From assembly GCA_030535455.1 (NCBI GenBank), contig JAUNJY010000008.1:37023-101022 (forward strand): a stretch of 64,000 nt of DNA, given 5' to 3'. The first letter of the stretch is position 1. Every line of letters begins with the position of its first letter. Both the position numbers and the translations under genes were made by a program. The stretch is from a bacterium (GTDB taxonomy: Bacteria; Bacillota; Clostridia; Lachnospirales; Lachnospiraceae). The notes beneath the pieces were generated by a model. The model was not told the DNA's origin. It saw only the letters and a program-made list of their open reading frames with translations, and made no database searches. This document shows positions 8,424-18,552 of this stretch, one piece after another.

Positions 8424-9824
8424 TTAGTTTTCTTTATTGCTTAAGAATTCATCAATTGCTTTTGCAGCATGTTTTCCTGCTCCCATGGCAAGGATTACGG
8501 TTGCTGCTCCAGTAACTGCATCTCCACCTGCATAAACAGCCTCTTTGGTTGTCTTGCCTGTCTCATCTTCTGCAATAATACATTTTCTCTTATTGATCTC
8601 AAGACCTTTTGTCGTAGAAGAAATCAGTGGATTTGGACTAGTACCAAGAGACATGATTACGGTATCCACATCCATTTCAAATTCAGAACCTTCGATTTCA
8701 ACCGGACGTCTTCTTCCTGAAGCATCTGGCTCGCCAAGTTCCATGCGGATACATCTCATTCCTTTTACCCAGCCTTTTTCATCTACTAAGATTTCTGTTG
8801 GATTTGTAAGTAAGTCAAAGATGATTCCTTCTTGTTTTGCATGGTGAACTTCTTCCACACGGGCTGGAAGCTCTTCTTCACTTCTTCTATAAACAATATG
8901 TACTTCAGCGCCTAGACGAAGAGCTGTTCTTGCTGCATCCATTGCAACGTTACCACCACCAACGACTGCAACTTTCTTGCCTGCAACGATTGGGGTGTCA
9001 TGGTCTTCTCTAAATGCCTTCATTAAATTACTTCTTGTTAAATATTCATTTGCCGAGAATACGCCGTTTGCGTTTTCCCCTTTGATGCCCATAAATCTTG
9101 GAAGTCCTGCACCAGAACCGATAAATACAGCTTCGAAGCCTTCTTCATTTAATAACTGGTCAATGGTAATGGAACGTCCAACGATTACGTTTGTCTCAAT
9201 CTTAACGCCTAGAGCCTCCACATTGGCAACTTCTTTTGCAACGACTTTTTGTTTTGGTAATCTGAATTCTGGAATACCATATACTAAAACGCCGCCTGCT
9301 TCATGCAATGCTTCAAAGATCGTTACATCATAGCCAAGCTTTGCAAGATCTCCTGCACAAGTAAGACCGGATGGACCAGAACCAATTACGGCTACCTTCT
9401 TGCCATTTTTCACTTCTGCTGCCTTTGGCTTGATATCATGTTCTGCTGCCCAGTCTGCAACGAAACGCTCTAATTTACCGATGGATACAGGGTCACCTTT
9501 GATACCACGGATACATTTTGCTTCACATTGGGACTCTTGTGGACATACACGGCCACAAACAGCTGGAAGTGCAGAATACTGATTGATCACGTGATATGCG
9601 GCTTCAATATTTCCGTCTGCCACTTCTTTGATAAATGCTGGAATGTCGATGGATACAGGACATCCACTGCGACATTTTGGATTTTTACATTGAAGGCAGC
9701 GTTTTGCTTCTGCCATTGCCTCTTCTAAATTATAACCATAACAAACTTCTTCAAAATTAGTAGCACGAACCTTTGGATCTTGCTCGCGAACTGGAACTCG
9801 TGTTAGTACGTCATATGCTACCAT
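8424..9824 (-). CDS. nfnB: NADPH-binding iron-sulfur flavoprotein, NfnB / GltA (glutamate synthase small subunit-like)
   Basis: 466 residues. The N-terminal domain carries two cysteine clusters for [4Fe-4S] centres (CLQCKNPKCRSGC near 42-54 and CGRVCPQESQCEAKC near 90-104). Two dinucleotide-binding motifs follow: GSGPSGLTCAG near residue 148 for FAD and GGGNVAMDAA near 289 for NADPH. It is about the length of homotetrameric glutamate synthase and of NfnB. Overlap of its ATG with the stop of a PyrK/SudB-like subunit favours the NfnAB arrangement (electron-bifurcating ferredoxin:NADP+ oxidoreductase) over a glutamate synthase, since no gltB large subunit is present. The bifurcating function is inferred from the pairing. 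Confidence 0.85.
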   Translation of the reverse strand: MVAYDVLTRVPVREQDPKVRATNFEEVCYGYNLEEAMAEAKRCLQCKNPKCRSGCPVSIDIPAFIKEVADGNIEAAYHVINQYSALPAVCGRVCPQESQCEAKCIRGIKGDPVSIGKLERFVADWAAEHDIKPKAAEVKNGKKVAVIGSGPSGLTCAGDLAKLGYDVTIFEALHEAGGVLVYGIPEFRLPKQKVVAKEVANVEALGVKIETNVIVGRSITIDQLLNEEGFEAVFIGSGAGLPRFMGIKGENANGVFSANEYLTRSNLMKAFREDHDTPIVAGKKVAVVGGGNVAMDAARTALRLGAEVHIVYRRSEEELPARVEEVHHAKQEGIIFDLLTNPTEILVDEKGWVKGMRCIRMELGEPDASGRRRPVEIEGSEFEMDVDTVIMSLGTSPNPLISSTTKGLEINKRKCIIAEDETGKTTKEAVYAGGDAVTGAATVILAMGAGKHAAKAIDEFLSNKEN

Positions 9825-10714
9825 TACTTGTCACCTCCGCAGCCACAACCACCATGATGATGAGTGGCACCTTCTTTTTCTCGAAGAATTGCTCTTCCTT
9901 CTTCTGACTTATACATTTGCTGGCGTTTCATAGACTCGTCAAAGTCTACAAGATGTCCATCGAACTCTGGTCCATCTACACATGCAAATTTAATTTCATC
10001 GCCTACTGTAAGACGACATGCACCGCACATTCCGGTACCATCAACCATGATTGGGTTCATGCTGACAATCGTCTTAATATTTAATTCTTTTGTTAGCAGA
10101 CAGACAAATTTCATCATGATGACTGGTCCGATTGCTATTACAAGATCATATTTTTTATGTTCGTCGTTGACTAAATGTTTGATACAGTCATTTACATTAC
10201 CTTTCATGCCGTATGAACCATCATCTGTCGTTATGTACACGTTTCCTGCAACTTCTCTCATTGCATCTTCTAAGATAATAAGGTCTTTATTTCTTGCACC
10301 AATGATGCAGTCTGCCTTGATTCCTTTTTCACTTAAATATTTTACCTGAGGATATACAGGAGCAGTTCCTACACCGCCTGCTACGAATAAAATATTCATG
10401 CTCTTTAATTCTTCTTCCGTCTTCTCTACAAGCTCAGACTCTCTGCCAAGTGGTCCTACAAAGTCTCTGAAACTGTCTCCGACTTCGAACTCAGCCATTT
10501 TTTGTGTTGATGCTCCTACTGCCTGGAATACGATCGTTACTGTCTGTGCAACTCTGTCATAGTCACAGATAGTAAGAGGAATTCTCTCTCCGTTTTCATC
10601 CATCTTTACAATAATGAATTGTCCTGGATAACAGGATTTTGCGACTCTAGGAGCAACAACGTCCATTAAATAAATGGAATTTGATAATTGCTGTTTTTTT
10701 ACTATTTTAAACAT
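9824..10714 (-). CDS. nfnA: FAD/[2Fe-2S] NAD-binding subunit, NfnA / SudB-like
   Basis: About 296 residues of the dihydroorotate dehydrogenase PyrK/sulfide dehydrogenase type. An FAD-binding barrel includes RIPLTICD near residue 64, an NAD-binding domain includes AGGVGTAPVYP near 131, and a C-terminal cysteine cluster (GMCGACRLTV plus a later CVDG) binds [2Fe-2S]. It ends in an odd His/Cys/Gly-rich tail (THHHGGCGCGGD). The start at 10714 (MFKIVKKQQL) has GGAGGG 6 nt upstream, while the frame to 10771 has no such site. It is coupled by a one-base overlap to the nfnB-like gene. With NfnB it would couple NADH and reduced ferredoxin to NADP+ reduction. Confidence 0.85.
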   Translation of the reverse strand: MFKIVKKQQLSNSIYLMDVVAPRVAKSCYPGQFIIVKMDENGERIPLTICDYDRVAQTVTIVFQAVGASTQKMAEFEVGDSFRDFVGPLGRESELVEKTEEELKSMNILFVAGGVGTAPVYPQVKYLSEKGIKADCIIGARNKDLIILEDAMREVAGNVYITTDDGSYGMKGNVNDCIKHLVNDEHKKYDLVIAIGPVIMMKFVCLLTKELNIKTIVSMNPIMVDGTGMCGACRLTVGDEIKFACVDGPEFDGHLVDFDESMKRQQMYKSEEGRAILREKEGATHHHGGCGCGGDK

Positions 10715-10842
10715 AATGCCCTCCATATACAGTGATTTAGTAAATGAAATTCTTATATCTAGCACCTTCATTATAGTTTAAAATTGTACAAAAATCCATA
10801 CACTTTTTAACAAAATATCCATTTTTATCTATTTTTTCTTGT

Positions 10843-11328
10843 TTACTCTACCCAATTGTCTATTCCTGATAAATAATTGTTAGAAAATCTCTTATCTTGG
10901 CTTACTTCCTCACCAAACCATTCCGGTGCAACAAATGCATGAATGGCTTCTTCATCTGGAAATTCCACCTCAACGATTGTCAGACCTTCTAAATGATCCT
11001 TAAAGATATCTAGCTCTGCCTTTAATCCATTTTCAAGAGGAATGATGTAACGAGTCTTTCTTACTAGCTTATTGTCTACCTTTTGTTTTAGATGTTCATA
11101 TCCTGTGTCAGTCAGTGGCACTTCTACTTCATTGCACACTCTCGCAAGCTTGCTTAGGTTCTTATCGATTCCCATTTTGGATTTATACGTTAAGATATAG
11201 TCCTCATTGCTTTTTCTTATACGAACGATTGGGTTGCTGCATAAATACCCTTGCTCGATTTCCTTTTTATCATACGTTTCTAATGCTTCCGGTAAATGTT
11301 TTACACGAAATTTCTTTTCGATTTCCAT
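10843..11328 (-). CDS. CYTH domain protein (triphosphate tunnel metalloenzyme)
   Basis: 161 residues beginning with the hallmark MEIEKKFRV (EXEXK motif), followed by alternating charged strands: RIRKSNEDYILTYKSK near 36-51, LVRKTRYIIP near 88, LKAELDIFKDHLEGLTIVEVEF near 102-123. These supply the Arg/Lys and Glu residues lining the metal and triphosphate tunnel. CYTH proteins of this size hydrolyse inorganic or organic triphosphates. The physiological substrate cannot be read from sequence. It has its own ribosome binding site (AAGGAG) and lies between the NfnAB-like pair and the pilus locus. Confidence 0.8.
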   Translation of the reverse strand: MEIEKKFRVKHLPEALETYDKKEIEQGYLCSNPIVRIRKSNEDYILTYKSKMGIDKNLSKLARVCNEVEVPLTDTGYEHLKQKVDNKLVRKTRYIIPLENGLKAELDIFKDHLEGLTIVEVEFPDEEAIHAFVAPEWFGEEVSQDKRFSNNYLSGIDNWVE

Positions 11329-11402
11329 ACAGTTCTCCTTGATTGCTTTTTTCTTTTCGTATCATTTAGTCTATGCCAGAGCTTAAGTTTTATTCTTTTC
11401 TT

Positions 11403-14400
11403 CTAATCCAGACTAAAATCATTTCGTCGTCGGAGTTCACATTTTGCCATTCCAACGCCTGTATCATTTTCTACTATAACATAAATCCATAGATTTGATG
11501 AAGTATTAATACTATTTTTGTCGACGACCATACCATATTGTTGCTCTGATGTAAGCTTTTCGCTGTTTAAATTAATCGGAACATCAGAACCCTTTGCATA
11601 GGCTTTCGTGATTTTCTCCAGTGTATCACCATTTTTTATGTAGATCGTAGTCCGCAATCCTGTCTTTGTTGTATTTGGGTCCTTTGCAACAAAGGAAACC
11701 CTTTTATCCCTTCCTACCTTGCTGCTAAACACATCTGCGTCTACAAATGCTATGCTGTCACCAGAACTTGTAGTGGTAACGTCCACAAATTCTACAGTTG
11801 GGGATTTTGCAGCTGTTGTATAGGCTGCAATTAAAGTGTTCGCAAAAAGCTTGGCCTCTTCCTCATTGCTAGCCGTTAGTTTCTTTGCCCCTATTCCGGA
11901 ATACCATACCGTACCACAATGATACAGATAATAATTGTTTTGTATGTCATTTGGTGAAGTACTGTATAGAAGGCGGCCTTTTTCATCTTGGTTTGCCAGT
12001 GCATAATATCCGACAGCCTTGGTCATGTCTAACTGCCATTCGCCAGCTGTTGCTTTTGCGGCCGACAAAACAGAAAGTGTCTTTCCTGGTGTTTTATCCG
12101 TTGTCTTTTGTGTGATCTCTTGTTTAGCAATTGTATATGGATATGTGGTGACCATTCCCCTATTAACTTCACTTATGGTATCTGTTGCAAATGCCGTCTT
12201 ATTTTCCCATTCCAGCTTGCTTACTCCGCTGACGTTAAACATGGAGTATTTCATATCCTTGGTATTTTTATTTAACGTTGCATACGTGGAGCCTGTAGCT
12301 GACACGGTATGCTCCTTGTTATTTAGCGCATAGGACGTATCTGAGCCGGCTGCATATCGTTTCATTCCCGAAAGCTCTCTAAGCTTCTCATACGCCTGTT
12401 TTGTCTTATCATTGTAGTAGCTTTCCCAATTTTGTAATACACTGTTGGTAATGACCACGCTTTTCTTTTTCTCGATAAAGGCAATCAGGTTATCTAGTGC
12501 CCCATGCTGATTATTGATTTGTGGATAATCTACAGAAAACCCTAGTACTACCACATCATAATTAATCAGTTGATCTGTCAGAATCTTATCCGGATCATAC
12601 GCCTCCCCGCCATTTGAAGAGTCATACAGGGCAACATATTCCTTTACTCCTAATGTGGTGACTTCAATTTGATACTCTGTCACCTCACTTACCTTTTTGC
12701 CTACCACGCCGGTCTCCTTAGCTAATTCTATGGTGGAATTGTCTGGCATAAGCTGGAGTACGCGGACCTTTTCCTTATTGGTGTTACTTCTTGTCACGGT
12801 TCCTTCTACGGATGTATAATGGTGCGTCTCATCATCAAAGGTTACAACCAGATGGTATATGACTGCATTTGCTGCCTGCTGTATTCCATTATATCGAAGG
12901 GTCTCTGTCCCATTTTCTGCAATCTCTTTGGAAGCAAGTATCTTTTCTTCCACAATGCCATCACCATCTAAATCTGCATATAGTTTTGCGGTCTGGGTCT
13001 TTGTAGCTAAATTGTCTAGCCCTTTTATCTGGAACTGAATAGAAAGGGAGGAGCTGTCATACTCTGCACGTATCATTTTAATCTCAGGACGTGGCTGGTT
13101 GGTATAAGATACGATTGTGGTTAGCTGCTGCTTGGATGTAACAAGGGAAGCCTTCATTACATTCTTTTCCCCTAGTATGCTCTGAAGCAAAGAATATAGA
13201 TTTGATGCCGTATCTACCGTCTTTTTCTCATAAATATCATCTGCTATCACAATTGGAAGCTTGCTTTGTACGTACTTTTCCAGTTCTTCCTTCTTCTCTT
13301 TGGTAAGATCATTTCCCGAATAATGGTCTTCCTTGCCGCTTGTTAGCTTGGCAAGGTCACCGGTGTGCATATACGCTATGGTGCCATATGCTTCCTCGTT
13401 AGTCTTTTCAGAAAGTCCGCCTCTGTTTCCGCCTAGATAGATCAGGTCATAGGTTCCTGCCAGATCTGTCCTTGTTCCATTGAATTCCTGGGATGTCATG
13501 GTATCTATGGTGATGTCTCCAGTATAGGAATTCAAGTCAGATGCAACCTGCTCCTTAGAAATGGTAAATTCATTGGATGGTTCAATCTCAAGTACCCGAA
13601 GGGATGACTTGGTTACTGTATTATTGGAACTCTCAGATGCCGCACGTTTTGCCAATAGGAAGTTGATTGCCTGGGCACAGGAAATCTTAGTTTTATCCTC
13701 TCCAAAATACTCCACAACATCTTTGCTGAATTTTTCACTGGAATTATAGTAAATGCCGGTCTCACTGTCAAAATATCCATTGGTCGAAATATTGAGATTT
13801 TCATTTATGGCGCAATCGGCTCTTTGGAATTCTTTGTTGTTGTTATAGACAAATCCATTATTCACTAATCCCATGGAATAACATTGCAGATTATTTCCGA
13901 TCTCTACTTCTTTATAATTGACCTTTCCATTATTGTAATCTACGGTTTCGTAGTCGTAAAAGGTCTGCTGGCTCCAATAGGTCTTTGCATCTCCATTTTG
14001 AAGTTCATATTCCCCAGTACTCTTTGTCACATAACGGTAATAATCATTTTTAAATGTGATTGCATCTTTTCGAAATAACATAAGGAACAGCTTTAGCATG
14101 TTATTGCTGCTGCTTAGAATTTTAGACTGATTTACATATTCATCTAACTGTTTTCTAACTCCGCTGTCATTTACATAGGTCTTAGAAATCAATACCTCTT
14201 TTGTATCCTGTTGAATTGTATTTACCGCAAAGTAAGGCATAATCACTGGCACGCCGCCTTCTACTGCAGAAAGGTCAAAGATATACTTTGCCGCCTCCCA
14301 GGTCAGCCGTTCCTCTGGATCATAAGAAAATGAGGTGTTTACAATATCTGTCGGCCACTTCTTATACTTTGCTGCATATTTTTCTTTTAGGTAAGGATAG

Positions 14401-15110
14401 GTGCTATAAAACTCGGAGGAGGTTGTACCGCCTGATATTACGATTAAATCAGCCTCTTTTAGATATTTTTCTAAATTCTTGGTCGTCTTTAGTTCCGAAA
14501 TTAATACCGCCTCATATTTGACATTAATGCTATTGAATTTGTCTAGCTTTTTCTGATCGGCCTGTTCAATCTTATACTTTGCACTATTTTTCAATTTGTT
14601 ACAGGCATTGATATAGGTGCTGTCCTTAGAAGATGCAATCTCTTCGTCTAGACGTTGCTGTACTGCCTGCTTTTTTAATAATTCACTATCCACATACTCC
14701 ATTCCAAGAGAATAGCGTTTAAAATATTCCAGACTATAGATTACTGTGAACCATTTATCCAATACATTAAGGTCTTCATAGGTTGCCATTCCCGATGCAA
14801 TTGCATATTTCGCATTACTGGCCTTTTCCATTGCACTATAGTCAAGGATTTCTCCTCCCTTGATCTGAAATCCCATCTCTGCCATCATAATGTTTGGCAC
14901 GATTTCAACTACATTTAAGGAGTTGTCTCCCGTATACTGAGAGAAGTCCGAGGTATCCGCCGTACTTGCCGCTTCTGTCTGTGACCCCTTGTCCTCAAGA
15001 AAGACAAGTTTATAAGTCCACATGCTGCCAAGCGTTATGATGACCGCAAGCATGACAAACAGGCTTGTATACCCCTTCCTTTCAGAACTCTTTTTCTTTT
15101 TGTGCATCAT
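11403..15110 (-). CDS. Very large single-pass exported protein of the type IV pilus locus (DUF5057-like)
   Basis: 1235 residues. A short basic N-terminus, one membrane helix (about 16-34) and then a long extracytoplasmic region. Three segments look like repeats of one domain start: LNVVEIVPN near residue 65, LRVLEIEPS near 508 and VRVLQLMPD near 790. Each is followed by alternating strands and a motif about an absent or present state (DLIVISGG, DLIYLGGN, DVVVLGFS). I think this matches DUF5057, but that is from memory. It is the last gene of the pilus cluster, 9 bp after a minor pilin, and could be a pilus-associated adhesin or tip assembly factor. That role is inference. GGGAGGGAG supports the start. 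Confidence 0.6.
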   Translation of the reverse strand: MMHKKKKSSERKGYTSLFVMLAVIITLGSMWTYKLVFLEDKGSQTEAASTADTSDFSQYTGDNSLNVVEIVPNIMMAEMGFQIKGGEILDYSAMEKASNAKYAIASGMATYEDLNVLDKWFTVIYSLEYFKRYSLGMEYVDSELLKKQAVQQRLDEEIASSKDSTYINACNKLKNSAKYKIEQADQKKLDKFNSINVKYEAVLISELKTTKNLEKYLKEADLIVISGGTTSSEFYSTYPYLKEKYAAKYKKWPTDIVNTSFSYDPEERLTWEAAKYIFDLSAVEGGVPVIMPYFAVNTIQQDTKEVLISKTYVNDSGVRKQLDEYVNQSKILSSSNNMLKLFLMLFRKDAITFKNDYYRYVTKSTGEYELQNGDAKTYWSQQTFYDYETVDYNNGKVNYKEVEIGNNLQCYSMGLVNNGFVYNNNKEFQRADCAINENLNISTNGYFDSETGIYYNSSEKFSKDVVEYFGEDKTKISCAQAINFLLAKRAASESSNNTVTKSSLRVLEIEPSNEFTISKEQVASDLNSYTGDITIDTMTSQEFNGTRTDLAGTYDLIYLGGNRGGLSEKTNEEAYGTIAYMHTGDLAKLTSGKEDHYSGNDLTKEKKEELEKYVQSKLPIVIADDIYEKKTVDTASNLYSLLQSILGEKNVMKASLVTSKQQLTTIVSYTNQPRPEIKMIRAEYDSSSLSIQFQIKGLDNLATKTQTAKLYADLDGDGIVEEKILASKEIAENGTETLRYNGIQQAANAVIYHLVVTFDDETHHYTSVEGTVTRSNTNKEKVRVLQLMPDNSTIELAKETGVVGKKVSEVTEYQIEVTTLGVKEYVALYDSSNGGEAYDPDKILTDQLINYDVVVLGFSVDYPQINNQHGALDNLIAFIEKKKSVVITNSVLQNWESYYNDKTKQAYEKLRELSGMKRYAAGSDTSYALNNKEHTVSATGSTYATLNKNTKDMKYSMFNVSGVSKLEWENKTAFATDTISEVNRGMVTTYPYTIAKQEITQKTTDKTPGKTLSVLSAAKATAGEWQLDMTKAVGYYALANQDEKGRLLYSTSPNDIQNNYYLYHCGTVWYSGIGAKKLTASNEEEAKLFANTLIAAYTTAAKSPTVEFVDVTTTSSGDSIAFVDADVFSSKVGRDKRVSFVAKDPNTTKTGLRTTIYIKNGDTLEKITKAYAKGSDVPINLNSEKLTSEQQYGMVVDKNSINTSSNLWIYVIVENDTGVGMAKCELRRRNDFSLD

Positions 15111-15119
15111 ACTCCCTCC

Positions 15120-15710
15120 CTATCTGCTGTAATTTGTCGGATGCTCTTCAACTTCATTTCTTAGCTTGACCGTGTTGCTGACATGATAAGACTTGCCCTT
15201 CACCTCATAATCGATGGTAAAGGTAACGACCTGGTCTTTGATCTTGGCAGTGTCCAGGCTAAGGTTACTTACAAAACTGCTTAACAAATACGAATCCCAG
15301 TCTCCTGCTGACTCTATTGCATTGGAGTCATTAATCAGGTCTTCCACCGTGCCATTCACTTGTCCTTCTGCCATAAGCTTGTGATAAAACAGCTTTTTTT
15401 CTTCTTTTCGATAATATACTACCTGGATATATCGTTCACTGGCACTTATGCCATCATGATAAATTGCAATGGCATAATCGAAATTTGCCTGCCCCTCATA
15501 GCAGACGATTCCCTTGTTGGCTTCCATAATCCAAGACTGTACCTGATTTTGTACGGTCTGTGCCTCTTTCTGCACACTGGCTATGCTTGTTGAGGCTGTA
15601 GAGGTGTTCATTCCGATATTCATAAATGTACACACGCTGGCAACGACGATACCCAAGATTGCCAAGGAAACCACGATTTCCACCAATGACATGCCTTTGT
15701 TATTGTTCAT
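15120..15710 (-). CDS. Minor pilin / pseudopilin (GspI/PilV-like)
   Basis: 196 residues with a class III signal: MNNNKG followed by MSLVEIVVSLAILG. The predicted prepilin peptidase site is after Gly6, with Glu at mature position 5. A single hydrophobic N-terminal helix is followed by a soluble domain of about 160 residues. Its size and position after a GspH-like and a PilX-like protein suggest a priming-complex component. Start supported by GGGGAGAG 5 nt upstream. Separated from its neighbours by only 9-11 bp. Confidence 0.8.
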   Translation of the reverse strand: MNNNKGMSLVEIVVSLAILGIVVASVCTFMNIGMNTSTASTSIASVQKEAQTVQNQVQSWIMEANKGIVCYEGQANFDYAIAIYHDGISASERYIQVVYYRKEEKKLFYHKLMAEGQVNGTVEDLINDSNAIESAGDWDSYLLSSFVSNLSLDTAKIKDQVVTFTIDYEVKGKSYHVSNTVKLRNEVEEHPTNYSR

Positions 15711-15721
15711 CTTCTCTCCCC

Positions 15722-16267
15722 TTACTCGACAAAATGTTTTCCTGTCTCTGCAACAATATGTATGCTGCTCTCTCTTCCTCCCCCTGTAATTCTAATCAGC
15801 TCTGGAGGCTTTCTTCGTTCAGGGACATTGCCTTTCGTTGCCACATAGCATTCTTTTACACTTCCTGCTGCGCGGTCAAATGTGATCAGTACATCATTTT
15901 TTGCAATGTCAATTACGGTTTTATCCGTAAGTGTCACTTCGATCATCACATCTTTGTCAGAAACCTTGGTGTCATACTCCGGCTGCTTTGTATAGGTTTC
16001 AAGGGATGTAGTCCTTGCTGCATAATATCCAGGATGTTCTGAGTCCTCGGATTGATATAGCACCAAATAGGGAGGTGTTCCCTTGCTCATGGCTTCGCTT
16101 TTTACTTCTTCTAAGCAGGAGTCAATACTCTTTGCACAGCTGCTTGGTTTTATGGTATGGACCATGTGAAACGTCATAACGACTCCGCCTGACATCACTC
16201 CGATAATTGCGATAACGACCAAAACTTCTAACAAGGATATTCCTTTATTATTTCTAATGTGGTTCAT
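15722..16267 (-). CDS. Minor pilin / pseudopilin (GspH-like)
   Basis: 181 residues. The class III signal NNKG is followed by ISLLEVLVVIAIIG, with cleavage after Gly9 and Glu at mature position 5. A short soluble domain of beta type follows. It belongs to the run of four minor pilins between 15120 and 19863 and would be processed by the PilD encoded at 22246. Assignment as GspH-like rests on size and order rather than on a specific motif. Confidence 0.78.
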   Translation of the reverse strand: MNHIRNNKGISLLEVLVVIAIIGVMSGGVVMTFHMVHTIKPSSCAKSIDSCLEEVKSEAMSKGTPPYLVLYQSEDSEHPGYYAARTTSLETYTKQPEYDTKVSDKDVMIEVTLTDKTVIDIAKNDVLITFDRAAGSVKECYVATKGNVPERRKPPELIRITGGGRESSIHIVAETGKHFVE

Positions 16268-16293
16268 GGGCTGACTCCTCTCCTATATACTTT

Positions 16294-18552
16294 CTACTCT
16301 TTTCTCCAATTTTCTGTTGTAATCAACTCCCCTATTCTAATTTCTTCATGGTTCGTTGTGGTCAGATAATTGGCAAAGCTGTTATAGTCGCGAAATACAG
16401 TCTTTGCCTGGGTGTTTCCTACTAATTGGAATACGGTCTGCGGACTTGAAGTCACGGTAACACCATCTTTTATACGGATCATTCCCTTGCAAATGATCAG
16501 GCCGGTAAAGTCACGTTCCACATATACATCGCCGGTTGCTACAATTAACTGCACGGCATCGGAAATGGATCCATCCACTTTCAATGCATTCTCTTCGTCA
16601 AAGACCGTATCATTTAATTTTTCAATCTCGTTGTCTGCAAGAAGGAAGGAACCATAGGCTGCGTTGGTAAACTCTTTCACTCTGCTTCCTTCTAACAGCT
16701 CTTTCAGCCCTGGACGGCTTGCATCTAAAGACTCACAGACAACTAACTGGTCAAACAGGTTATCATATTTTTGCAGCTCGCTTTCCAAATATCCGCTAAG
16801 GGAAGGCAATAACTTGGTGCAGTATGCCTGATACATATTGGCTAAATCCTTGGACTCGGTTACAAACTGCTGTGGTAACTTGGCATCTACCGAATTACGG
16901 TACAGCTCAAACTTTTCACTTCCGGCATTGTAAAACAAAGCGTTTCCAGCATAAGTCTTACGTCCTGTACTTCCATCAAAGTTAGATGGTGCAAGCACGG
17001 TTGTCCCATACTCCTTCATTCGTTCAAGAAGGGTCTGCATATACGTTGTATCACTGCTGTTATAGTAATCTTGGAAATACTGGTTAGCAGCATAATCGTC
17101 TTTAAAATTAGGATAAAAATACACATAGGTTGACTCATTTACCTGATCAAAGATCATACGGTAAGGCTGATTTTCATTTACGTACTCCCTTAATTTCTTA
17201 TTGCTAAACGGCAGCACATATTCTACATCCACCATAGCCGTATTTCCTGCATCAAGCAGCTTCTGATACTCTTCTACCGGCACTGGATTACAGCCTGCTT
17301 GAATACATTCATCGGGTAAACGATAGATTGCTTGGTTTCCTTTTGTAGAAATAGCCTCTCCAGTCTTTACATAAGTACTTGCATACTCTGCATTGTTGGA
17401 AAAGATGCCATCCGCTGCTGCCGCCGGCTCAACATAAGCATGTCCTGCGATAAATAGATTTACGATTTTAGTAAGGTCAAGGGTACAATTGTTGTAATTT
17501 AAGATCATGGCAGAACTTTTGTCTGCACTGTCCCCATAACCATAGCCGTAATAGCTTCCACTAAAGTTTACTTTGCTGTTTGGCGCATTTAGCGTGGTAT
17601 CATCGGCAATATAGAAATTCCCGTTCAAGTCCATGGATGGCTCAAATCCTTCGGAAACGCTTGTGGTTTCTGTCTCAATGTTATTTGCCCACACATCAAG
17701 AGAATATTTTTCATCATTTCCATCCTGGTCCTGCATATATAAGGCTGCTCCATTAGTTACCCGGATGCTTTCCCTTGAAATTACTTGGTCTGCCAGAATG
17801 CTAAGCTTTGCTGCTGATCCTTCTACTAAAATCCCATGTGCTCCGGCATAAAGGTTGCCTACGATGCCTGCACTTGCATGATTTACAAGTAGCCTTGTAT
17901 TGGCAATCAGACTATATTCCGTAAATGGCGGCATATTGCTGATAGACTCCAAATTCACATCGGGAATGGTAATCTTAATATCGGTAACGATACGACTGAC
18001 ATAATTATTTTCTCCCGTATAGTGTAACGTCACATTGCGAAAATACACATATTGCTGCTCTTTATCTTTGGAGTCAAACTTCCACTCCAGCACATTTTCA
18101 CCGATATTGTCCATATCTGTATAGTCTTTTGTCTTTACTAACAGTTCCTTAAGAATGTTGAAATTATAAGAACTGCTTCCTTCCTTCAGGTTGATGCTCT
18201 CTTCTAAGGCCCCATTGGATGCATATTTTTTCAGATAGGCCGTTAGAAATTCTGTCTTAAACTTATAATTTCGTTCTCCTAACGGGATCTCAGAATAGGT
18301 AATCATGGTGTCAGTATAGACCGTTTTTACAAGCTCACCAAGCTCGCTTTCCAGATTTGCCTTTAATTCATCCAATGCCATCTCTGCACTATAAAAATTC
18401 TCCTTGGATTTTCGTTCGATGCTTTTCATCTTCACATTCGCTGCCGACATGGTCAAAGCCAAGGTTGCCAAAATCGTGATAAATGAGACTGCAACGAGAA
18501 CGATAATGATGGTCGAACCCTTATTATTAGAATACTTCTTTCCTTTGCCCAT
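16294..18552 (-). CDS. Large PilX/GspK-like minor pilin
   Basis: 752 residues. An N-terminal NNKG is followed by STIIIVLVAVSFITILATLAL, so the helix is pilin-like but the conserved Glu at mature position 5 is absent, as in GspK and PilX tip proteins. The next part (SAEMALDELKANLE) is also PilX-like. The rest is far longer than usual (PilX is near 200 and GspK near 320 residues) and contains a beta-rich region (about 215-370) reminiscent of bactofilin or PilX C-terminal repeats (GNLYAGAHGI, LSILADQVIS). The ATG follows directly on the stop of the upstream minor pilin gene. A tip role is inferred. Confidence 0.7.
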   Translation of the reverse strand: MGKGKKYSNNKGSTIIIVLVAVSFITILATLALTMSAANVKMKSIERKSKENFYSAEMALDELKANLESELGELVKTVYTDTMITYSEIPLGERNYKFKTEFLTAYLKKYASNGALEESINLKEGSSSYNFNILKELLVKTKDYTDMDNIGENVLEWKFDSKDKEQQYVYFRNVTLHYTGENNYVSRIVTDIKITIPDVNLESISNMPPFTEYSLIANTRLLVNHASAGIVGNLYAGAHGILVEGSAAKLSILADQVISRESIRVTNGAALYMQDQDGNDEKYSLDVWANNIETETTSVSEGFEPSMDLNGNFYIADDTTLNAPNSKVNFSGSYYGYGYGDSADKSSAMILNYNNCTLDLTKIVNLFIAGHAYVEPAAAADGIFSNNAEYASTYVKTGEAISTKGNQAIYRLPDECIQAGCNPVPVEEYQKLLDAGNTAMVDVEYVLPFSNKKLREYVNENQPYRMIFDQVNESTYVYFYPNFKDDYAANQYFQDYYNSSDTTYMQTLLERMKEYGTTVLAPSNFDGSTGRKTYAGNALFYNAGSEKFELYRNSVDAKLPQQFVTESKDLANMYQAYCTKLLPSLSGYLESELQKYDNLFDQLVVCESLDASRPGLKELLEGSRVKEFTNAAYGSFLLADNEIEKLNDTVFDEENALKVDGSISDAVQLIVATGDVYVERDFTGLIICKGMIRIKDGVTVTSSPQTVFQLVGNTQAKTVFRDYNSFANYLTTTNHEEIRIGELITTENWRKE